A DNA stretch of 64,000 bases from the NCBI GenBank assembly GCA_025917655.1, contig CP084613.1, positions 3,102,001 to 3,166,000 of the forward strand, given 5' to 3'. The DNA comes from Chlorella sorokiniana (lineage: Eukaryota > Chlorophyta > Trebouxiophyceae > Chlorellales > Chlorellaceae). The notes under the pieces were generated by a model that was not told the DNA's origin, ran no database searches, and saw nothing but the letters and a program-made list of their open reading frames with translations. Shown piece by piece: positions 56,269 through 64,000 of this stretch (position 1 is the stretch's first letter; every line of letters starts with the position of its first letter). Both the position numbers and the translations under genes were made by a program.

Positions 56269-58049
56269 ATGGAGAGTGCCAGCGTCCCCCAAACGGGCAC
56301 TCGCCCCTGGGGCTGGTCGGCTGCCATATCAACGGTCCAAGACGCGAGCGGCAACCCGGGCGCGGTTTGGGTCACTGCGGTGGCGGCCTCCGCGGCCGTC
56401 GTTGCCGCTCTCTCCGCGCAGCTGCAGGAGTTGGCCTGGCTTGTGCTGGAGTACCTGGGCGCAGCCTACCTTTCCATGCGCTACTTCACAGGTGAGCTTA
56501 CTTTGACTTTTGTCCGTGGTGTCTAACATTCAAAGCTGTGAGAAGTGGAGCGTCAAGCCCCTTGTCGCCCCTGCACACCCTGCGCTGCGTCTTGGCACCC
56601 CCGCCACCCCTGCAGGACCCACGTGCTGGCTGCTGTTTGGCTACGTGTTTTACAGCGAGCCCGTCCTGCGCATCCCCTTGGCGCTATACCACTTGTACAT
56701 AATCAGCCCTGCAGGCCGTCGCGCCATAGGCACCAGCCGCTGGCCCTGGCTCCTGCGCTCCTCCCCCTGCATTGGGGCATGGCCCGCTACTTCACCGGCT
56801 CCCGCATCATCAAAACCGCCGCCCTGGACCCCAGCCGCCGCTACGTGTTTGCTGGGCACCCCCACGGCCTGTTGGGCAACGCTTTCTTCCTGGCCTTCTG
56901 CACCGACCTGCTCGGCTTCAGCCGCCTCTTCCCCGGCATTCGCCTCAGCATTGGTGGGACCCCACGCTGCCCCCCGCCTGGGCATGCTGAGCACCCCTGC
57001 GCCGGCAGGCACACGCGGCAGGCGTGTGCATCGGCTCTTCCAGCCTCCTTCACATGCAGCTCGCCTGCCCCCGCCTGCCGCTCCTCCTCCCCCGCAGGGG
57101 TGCTGGACCTGAACCTGCGCGTCGCCTTCTGCCGCGAGATCTGCCTGATGCTGGGCCTGTGCGACGTCGACCGCCCCACCCTGCTGGCGCGCCTCAGGCA
57201 GCGCCCGGCTCCGCCGTGTTTCTGGCCGTGGGTGGCGCAGCCGAGTCCCTGCTGACACAGGTGATTGGCCGACGCGGTGCTGCCTGCGCTCTCGTGCGTC
57301 TTGCTCCTGTCTGCCACAGGTCCTGCCCCGGCATGCTTGCTTTCCACCCTTGAAGCCGTGCCTTGCTCCCCGGATGTCCCCTGTGCCAGCCTGGCTGCCT
57401 GGACCTCATCCTGCTGCGACGCAAAGGCTTTGTGCGAGTGGCGCTGGAAGCAGGAGCTGACCTTGTGCCGGTGCTGGCGTTCGGAGAGAACGAGTGCTAC
57501 AAGCGGGGTCAGCTGGTGCCGGGGTCACTGGCGGACCGCATGCAGCGGGCCACCAAGAAGGTGGGGCACGCCGGGTGCAGGCCGCACAGCGTGCACGCGA
57601 TGCCCACCCGCCACACAGGTAGACAACCATGTGAAGGCTGGGCTCGCGCTGCCTGCTGCAGATTTGTGGGTTCACCGTGCCGCGTGGCTACGGCCGGGGC
57701 ATCCTGAACCTGGAGCGCGGCCCGCTGCCGGAGCGTGTGCCGCTGATCACCGTGGTCGGCGCTCCCCTGCGCCTGCCCGAGTTCAAGGGTGAGGGCGCAG
57801 CTGCACGGCAGAGGTGCTCGGGCCCTGCGCTGCATGTCGGAGGTGTCTTGAGCCCGGCTGCCCTGCGGCACCGGGATGCCCAGCTCCAGAGCGCGTCCGC
57901 GCCCTGCAGGCGACCTGCGCAGCGAGGAGGGGCGCCGCGTGGTGGACCAGTGCCACGAGCGGTACTGCCGGGCGCTGCGGGAGCTGTACGATGCGCACAA
58001 GGACACGCTGGCCACCGCCCGCTTGAGGGACGTGCGCTTTGTGGAGTGA
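56269..58049 (+). CDS. Type-2 diacylglycerol acyltransferase (DGAT2/DGTT)
   Basis: DGAT2 adds an acyl chain from acyl-CoA to diacylglycerol in the ER, the last step of triacylglycerol synthesis. The start at 56269 gives MESASVPQTGTRPWGWSAAI. Two hydrophobic segments follow (AVWVTAVAASAAVVAALSAQ and PTCWLLFGYVFYSEPVLRIP). The exon joint FT|GPTCWLLFGY is in frame (56491/56616). Family motifs are HWGMARYFTG, YVFAGHPHGLLGNAFFLAFC with the catalytic HPHG, VLDLNLRVAFCREICLMLGL, VFLAVGGAAESL, LLRRKGFVRVALEAGADLVP, VLAFGENECYKR and GFTVPRGYGRGILN; the C-terminus includes CHERYCRALRELYDAHKD. Missing single Cs at 56763-56767 and 57204-57206 explain two in-exon frame changes. It lies beside two acyl-activating-enzyme genes. 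Fatty-acid preference cannot be read from sequence. Confidence 0.93.
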
Positions 58050-59265
58050 GGGCGGCGTGGCATCGACCCCATGCATGCTTGCACACATTCCCAGCTTGCA
58101 CCGTTCCCCTTTGCTGCCTGCATCTGTCGAGCAAGGCTGGGCTCGGCTGATGAGCTCTGGCAACTTCTCCCTTTTCATAATTTCATGCGTTTGGCTATGC
58201 TGCACCTCGACCCATACGACCCTGCAGTCCATGCGCTGGTGGCGGTTGTTCATTCAGGATTGCTTGTGCATCCTTTTGTTTCGCCATCAACGCCATTCCT
58301 CGACTGACCGGCTGATCACAGTTGTCCAATGAACCCCTCGACAGAAATACACCGGCACAAGCATTGTAAAAACGGTTGTTGCTTGCGTGGCGGGGTTCCA
58401 TAGGTGGCCCAGATTAGGGGCGGCTCCACCGTGACGGGTTGCTGCCGACCATCTATGCTGCTGCATGATCCACACATGTCGCGGCATGCGGTGGCCTCAG
58501 CGTGGACAACCGTAGCGGCAGCGAGGGAGCAGGAGCAGGCGGAGTCAGGAGCACAGCCGCTGCGGAGGGGCTCGTCGACGCCGTTGCAGCGGTGTGCCTG
58601 CGGGCGGTGCCGGAGCCATCCCTGCAGCGCTCCATGCGCCTGGGGTGCTACACATGGGGCATAGCAAGCTGATTCTCGGGCCAACGCTGCGGGGAAGCTG
58701 TTGGACGTGACCTGGCACGGAGATTCCATCACAGCAACTTGCACGCCCATGCAGCGGCAGTGGTGTAGGACGCACACTTCAGGCCGCCGCTGACCAGCCT
58801 GGCTCTGGGGGTGATGTGTCCACGGTGCCGAAGCTGGCCTTCCGCCTAATGAGGGGGTCGGAGCCGCGGGAGGTGTGGCGGCGCGCCACGCGGGCGTGCT
58901 GCTCAGCGCGTGCGGCCAGTAGCTGGACCCCGCCGACGCGCGACTGCTCAAGGACGGCCTTCACCCGCTGGCAGCCGGCTGCTGGGCTGTGCTGGCCTGC
59001 CTGAAGCCCGCCGTTGGCGACGCGCTGCCTGACAGCGGAGCCTGACTCGACGGCATGGCGTTACGCTCGTTATTGCTGTTGTTGCTGGACGAAGCATCAT
59101 TGACCTTTGGTGTCGCTTCAAACTGTCCACCCCGACAACAGCGATGCTTCTGCATTTCACCGCTTGTTTTTCCAGCCTTTCCTTTGCATAACTTAAGCCA
59201 GTCGCATGCGCTTGGCAACAACAACAGCAGCATTGCACCACGCAATGACCTGGTAGCTGCTCAGC
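58050..59265. other. Intergenic region containing a decayed coding stretch
   Basis: Apart from the pseudogene-like tract at about 58480-59044, this 1.2 kb holds the 3' region of DGAT2 (58050-58400) and the AT-richer 3' flank of the acyl-activating enzyme (59050-59265). No intact gene was found. Confidence 0.45.
58480..59044 (+). pseudogene. Possible decayed gene fragment of unknown family
   Basis: Two stretches read like real protein in coherent frames: AAAEGLVDAVAAVCLRAVPE followed by PSLQRSMRLGCY (about 58555-58660), and VAARHAGVLLSACGQ, a stop, then LDPADARLLKDGLHPLAAGC, WAVLACLKPAVGDALPDSGA and a stop (about 58876-59044). The composition and GC-rich third positions resemble the window's genes, but there is an internal stop, no start and no intact domain. 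It could be the end of a degenerate gene duplicate, or a poorly assembled gene with unrecognised introns. The family was not identified. Confidence 0.35.
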
Positions 59266-62200
59266 CTACATCTTGCTCTGGCTGCGCATCAGTTCGTCCC
59301 GCAGCACCCTCCGCATGACCTTGTTGCTCGCATTGCGTGGCAGCGAGCGCCGCAGCAGCACCTTGCGAACCTGCGGACAGGGCGGCCGCGGCACTGCTGC
59401 TTGCTTCACCCTCAAGAAGCGGGGGCGGAGTCGCATAGCCAGGGGCCAAAAGATGGGGCGCTCACTCACCCTGAACAGCGGGTTGAGCCTGCCGCTAATG
59501 GCCGCCTGACACTGCTGCTGCAGCTGGGGCGGCGTTGCCTCGGTGCCAGGACGCAGCACCAAGAACAGGAAGAGCTGCTCGGGGCCGCCGCCCGGGGTGG
59601 GAGCCGCCACAGCTGCCGCCTCCAGCACGCCCTCAACCCCCTCCACGCACGCGCGCTCCAGCTCAACTGCCCAAAAGGGAGCAGGGCAGGCGTTGGGTGA
59701 GGCGGTCAGCATTGATGTACGGAATTCATAATGAGAGGCAAAGGAGTGGCACAGTAGCTGTCACGAGGACCTGTCCCCCTGAACCACCCCCACCCCACCC
59801 CCACCCGAGCCGACTTTGATGCCGCCCAGGTTCATGGTGTCGTCCACCCGCCCCAGGGCGCGGTAGCAGCCCCCGCCAGCCGCTCAAACTCGTCGCCGTG
59901 GCGGCGCAGGCACCAGGCGCCTCCTGGCACCCGCGGCATGCCCTTGTAGTAGGCCTGGGCGTGATCCTTGTTCAGCAGGCGCTGGCTGGCACCCAGGCAC
60001 GGCACCGCCAGCGCAAGCTCCCGGTCACCGCTGCGGCACGGGGTAGGGGGCAGGTGCAGCGGCTTGTATGCATCCATCCCAGAGCAGTCTGCATAAGGTA
60101 GCAGGCCCTGCAGAGGGATCGGTGCTCTGCCTTCTGTGCCCGCTTCCCTTCCCCACCCGACGCGTCGCCGTGCGGGCTGAGCGTGGGCTCGCCCTCGGGC
60201 TCCGCGGGCGGCAGCAGGATGACGGGCCGATGGCCGATGGTGGGCGTGGAGAAGGTGGAGGGGCTCTGCGGCTGCAGCGGGCTGCCCGTGAAGTAGGCGC
60301 CCCCAGCTCCGTGCCTGGAACAGCGCGGCGGCGGGGGGCGGGGCTCTGGACCGCAGAGCAGAGCAAGCCGTGCCAGCCAAACCAACAGCGTCATCAAGCA
60401 GCCCTGCCGCCGGCGCGTGAAGCCCCACCGCCGCAGTACTCGATGACTGGCTTGTAGCCCGCCCTGGCCATGAGCCAGAGGTAGTCTTCGGGGGCTGAGG
60501 CCTCGCCGGTGGAGCTGGGGCGGGAGGGGGAAGAAGGCAGGTGCAAAAGTACAAACGGGCATTTCAGACAGGCTGATTGGTTTCTCCCTAACGTCGATGC
60601 GCTGCCTATCGTGCACTGCCCCACCTGAAGCACCGGATGCAGCTCCAGTCCAGCCCCCGCATGCAGCCGCTGGCCCGCCAACCCTGCGGGGAGCAGGCCA
60701 GACTCATGCCAGCACTGTGCTCGCCGCGCCGCCGCCCGGTGCGTAGCCTGCCACTCGTTGCACCTCACGCAGACCGTGCAGGGAGCGGAGGACGTGCCCG
60801 CACCCCCTGCGCCCCACCTTGACGATGCTTGGCACCAGGCCCAGCACAGCCACCCGCGCGCTGCACAAAGGCGCCAAGGGGCGCCCCAGCGGGCTGCCCT
60901 GAAAGATTGCGACGGTGGCGGAGTTGAGCAGGGCGGCGTAGACCAGCCAGGGGCCCATCATCCAGCCCATGGAGGTGGGCCAGCACAGCACGTCCCCGGG
61001 CGCACGTCCTGGTGGAAGAAAGCGTCAGCGGCGCAGCGCAGCGGGGTGACGTGGCTCCAGGGGATGGCCTTGGGGTCACCTTTGCGTCGGGAGCAGGGGG
61101 GCGGGGGCAGAGGGGAGGGGAGCGGGTTGGTGGGGCGGGGCAGGGGCTGAGGCGATGGCAGCGAATCCCTCACGGCGCGGCGGGGGCCCCCTGCGCTTCT
61201 GAGCACAGGGGTAGACTGCAGCGGGTCGCCCATTTCGCTTCACACTGCGCCCAGCTGCCACCGGCTGGGCGGGCTGCTGCATGGCGACGCGCTTTGCGTG
61301 GCACAGCAGGGAGGTACGGCGGCGGCCTCACCCGTAGTGCCTGAGGAGAACAGGATGCCAGTCGTGTCCTGCGCGCCGCCCGGGTGCGCAGCCAGGGAGG
61401 CCAGGTAGGTGGGCCGGGCCACGGCAGCGAGGAAGCGGTGCCAGGGCAGGTCCCCGGGCGCAGCTCCGCTTGCAGCGCGCCTCCAGACGCGGGCAGCACG
61501 ACGGCGGGTGGGCCGCCAGCCTCCGCCACGCGTGCAAACAGCGGCAGCGCCTTCCCGCCGCGCAGAATTACGTCCTAAGGGGAGGGCGTGTATGGGTGGG
61601 TGAGTGGGTGGGCGGGGGTGCGGGGGAAAATGGAGCGGCGTGCTAAGCCCACCAGGCGCGTGCTGAGGAGGCGCTGCTGGCCGGGCCCCCTGCAGGCACG
61701 ACGGATGCAGCCTGCGCGCCTCCGCTGCCGACCCTGCGCCACACCTGCGTGATGATGATGCGCGCGTTTGCGATGCGGCAGCGGCTGGCGATCTCCGCCG
61801 CCACGAACGACTCGGCGATGGAGACGGCGGCGCAGCCGGCAAGCACCGTGCCGAGGAAAGCGGCCACTGCCTCGGCTGAGAGCGGCATGTCAATGGCCAC
61901 GGCATCGCCTGCGCATGAATGGCGGCGATGGCGCCATGCGGTGGATGCAGGCAAACGGGGAAACAGGCAGGTAGGGGGCCCAAGCAGCCCAGCCCAAGTG
62001 GTTGCAGCGCGCGATGGGCGACCAGGCGTCGAGACAGCGCGCACCGGGCTTCAGACCCAGGCCGCGCAGGGCGTGTGCTATGTGCGCGCTGTGCATGGCC
62101 AGCTGGCCGTAAGTCCAGCTGTGCAGCACGTCGGGCGCCTCCTCGCTGGCCCACACGACAGCCGGGCGGTCGGGGTCCCGCCCTGCATGGCGGCACGGGC

Positions 62201-63053
62201 TTGGGACAGGCGTGCCAACGGGACGCACAGGCTCTGCCATGCCGCAGGACCCCCCGTACCTGTCAGCGCGCACTCAGCAATGTTGAATCGCGCTCCAGGC
62301 AGCCAGCAAACGCGGTCTGGGTCTGGGTGCAGCTCTAATATCCTGCAGTCGGTCAAACATGCGCGCGTCTGAGCTGACCGGGCCGCACCACATGTGCGCA
62401 GCACCCACGGCTGGCGGCACCTGTGCGGCGGGCTGTGGAAGCGGACGCCCAGCAGCTTCAGCAGGTGCGGCCAGAAGGCCTCGGGGCTGCTGAAGGAGAG
62501 GCGCTGCAGCAGGTCCCAGTCCGCTCCCGGGTCGCCCGTCCTGCACGCTTGCACCTATGAATGAATGAGAGACAGGGCTGGCAGGAGGTGCGACAAGCGC
62601 GGAGGGGCATCCATCCCAGCCAAGCTGCAACTCGCCTGAGCTGCTTCCACGTCTCGTTCCCTGCCCAGCTCCTCATAAAGCGCGCGGCGTTGGTGGCTGT
62701 CATGCCGCAGGGTGTGGGCGACCAGGCGGGAGGGGGCCCGCGCGCGGCTGCGTCCCACCTGGCGTATGTGGCTTGATACAACAGCTTGTGCAGCTCAAAG
62801 GGATGGTCTGGGTGCAGCACATTCTTACTTATGCGGCGCCAAACCTGCAGCTTTCAAAAGTCAGCGTCGCAGGGAGAAGGCGAAAGCGCTCTGGTCGTCA
62901 GCGACGCCGCCGCCCTCTCACCTGGGGTGGGTCAGCCGTGTCGGGTGCCGCCTGCAAGGTGCGGTTCAGCTCCACAAGGGTGTCGACTGCTTGTTGAACA
63001 CTCAGCCCGCATCTCTCTAGCTCAGTGGTCGACAGCGCTCGCAACTCTGCCAT
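59266..63053 (-). CDS. Acyl-activating enzyme (AAE17/18-like acyl-CoA synthetase), copy 1
   Basis: This ANL-superfamily enzyme adenylates a carboxylic acid and forms its CoA thioester. It resembles plant AAE17/AAE18. The start at 63053 gives MAELRALSTTELERCGLS, like the plant N-termini. Then come HPDHPFELHKLLYQATYARW, WPHLLKLLGVRFHSPP, WTYGQLAMHSAHIAHALRGL, DAVAIDMPLSAEAVAAFLG, the AMP-binding P-loop TTGILFSSGTTG, PKAIPWSHVTPLRC, LCWPTSMGWMMGPWLVYAAL, GEASAPEDYLWLM, PVIEYCGG, LALAVPCLGAS, RVDDTMNLGGIKV and the catalytic-Lys tail PRNASNKVMRRVL. The protein ends SQSKM, a PTS1-like peroxisomal signal. Frame changes lie at 60994-60997 and 61452-61455. The acid substrate is unknown. Confidence 0.88.
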
Positions 63054-63689
63054 GATCGGACAGCTGCGGGCGCCGAATAGCGGACGAAACGAGCGTTCAG
63101 CGGCTTCCACTGATGGAAGATAGAAATCACGGGGGCAAGCGCCCCCGAAAACGGCCCACTCACTTAGCGCTGGCGCCAACGCCGCAGAACTGTCTGCTGG
63201 TGGCGTTGTTAATGTCCACATAAGACATTTGATTCAGGTACTTTGGAACCGTTTTTCAACGTGCCCCATTCGCAGCACAGTGTGTATTGCACCACGCAAT
63301 GCACCAGGCGCTGAATACTGATGCCAGCGCTTTCCTGAGCGCCGCCTGCTCTCCTACGGCAGCTTGGACACGTGAGCATGCAAAATTCTTGACAGCAGCT
63401 TTTGCGGAGGCTGCCCAAGACAATCAACTGTTGTTCGACCTGTAGCCCACCCTTGCCTTGTACAGTGCCCCTACGACGGGCAACGGCAGTCTGTTCGTGG
63501 TGTCTACCCGCCATGCACTTTACGGTAGCACATTAAATGTGAACATTGAATATTCAAGGATGAGGGCGATGAATATATATCGAAAGGGATACAAGATGAA
63601 AGTTTGGTCTCACTTGGAAACGAACGTATTGGAAAATAGAAATGCAAGGACATGAAAGAAGTAGACAATGCTACACCTGCCTTGGTTGT
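63054..63689. other. Intergenic region between the two acyl-activating-enzyme copies
   Basis: About 640 bp holding the promoter of copy 1 and the 3' flank of copy 2. The part from 63520 to 63670 is strikingly AT-rich (GAATATATATCG and similar). No gene was recognised. Confidence 0.5.
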
Positions 63690-64000
63690 TTACAACTTGC
63701 TTTCTGCACTGCAGAGCTCTGCTTTCAGTGCAGCACGTACCAGCTTGTTGCTGGCGTTGCGCGGCAGTGAGATCCGCAACAGCACCTTGTGTACCTGCGG
63801 ACGGGGCAGCCCCGGCAGCCGCGTCTTATGTGTGGGGGATATCACAGCCAGTCAGGCAAAAGATGGGGCGCCCACTCACCCTGAACAGCGGGTTGAGCCT
63901 GCTGCTGATGGCCGCCTGGCATTGTTGCTGCAGCTGGGGCGGCGTTGCCTCAGTGCCAGGACGCAGCACCAAGAACAGGAAGAGCTGCTCGGGGCCGCCG
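63690..64000 (-). CDS. Acyl-activating enzyme, copy 2 (3' end only)
   Basis: The right edge holds the last exons of a second gene on the same strand, closely matching the 3' end of copy 1. The last exon encodes VHKVLLRISLPRNASNKLVR and ends AESKL before a TAA stop at 63690; SKL is the canonical PTS1. The exon before it matches copy 1 nearly base for base around LFLFLVLRPGTEATPPQLQQ, and part of the intervening intron is also alike (GCCCCATCTTTTG). The rest of the gene lies beyond the window. The two genes form a head-to-tail tandem pair of likely peroxisomal enzymes. Confidence 0.88.

Noticed and set aside
1-64000. Mobile elements, CRISPR arrays, virus-derived genes, organelle insertions
   Set aside because: No transposase, reverse transcriptase, integrase, capsid-like ORF, terminal repeat pair, spaced repeat array or low-GC organelle block was recognised on either strand.

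Overview
This 64 kb window is nuclear DNA of a green alga, most likely a chlorellacean-type trebouxiophyte (inference). It is very GC-rich, its genes are cut by many short GT-AG introns, and its gene set is plant-like: an HCF164 thylakoid thioredoxin, a SUVH-type SRA+SET methyltransferase, a kelch-phosphatase (PPKL), an SnRK2-type kinase, DGAT2 and AAE17/18-like acyl-activating enzymes. These sit beside axonemal genes that land plants have lost. No rRNA, confident tRNA, CRISPR array, transposon or virus-like element was recognised.

Layout, left to right: WDR3/UTP12 (-, 3' end off the window); a 2.6 kb gap holding one doubtful ORF; an SnRK2-like kinase (+); SEL1L/HRD3 (-); HCF164 (+); a HAD phosphatase (-); a pfkB kinase (+); an alpha/beta-hydrolase lipase (-); a PPKL kelch-phosphatase (-); an ABCB half-transporter (-); a SIM-SRA-SET methyltransferase (+); a membrane-anchored protein ending in an aspartyl/asparaginyl hydroxylase domain (-); an ATAD2/YTA7-like AAA-bromodomain protein (+); kinesin-9 KIF6 (-); axonemal dynein LC1 (+); SmB (-); DGAT2 (+); a decayed coding stretch; an acyl-activating enzyme (-); and the 3' end of a tandem second copy of that enzyme (-). 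Most neighbours are divergent or convergent and intergenic gaps are short.

Functional groups: ribosome and RNA processing (WDR3, SmB); ER quality control (SEL1L); chloroplast redox assembly (HCF164); chromatin (SUVH-like, ATAD2-like); signalling (SnRK2, PPKL); lipid metabolism (lipase, DGAT2, two acyl-activating enzymes); cilium (KIF6 and LC1). The strongest biological lead is the head-to-head KIF6/LC1 pair sharing about 200 bp of upstream DNA.

One technical theme runs through the window. Nearly every long conserved gene changes frame inside an exon at a run of C or G, and adding one base to the run restores the family sequence. At least 18 such sites were found. This looks like homopolymer under-calling in the assembly rather than gene decay, and it means the annotated exons need frame-aware reading.
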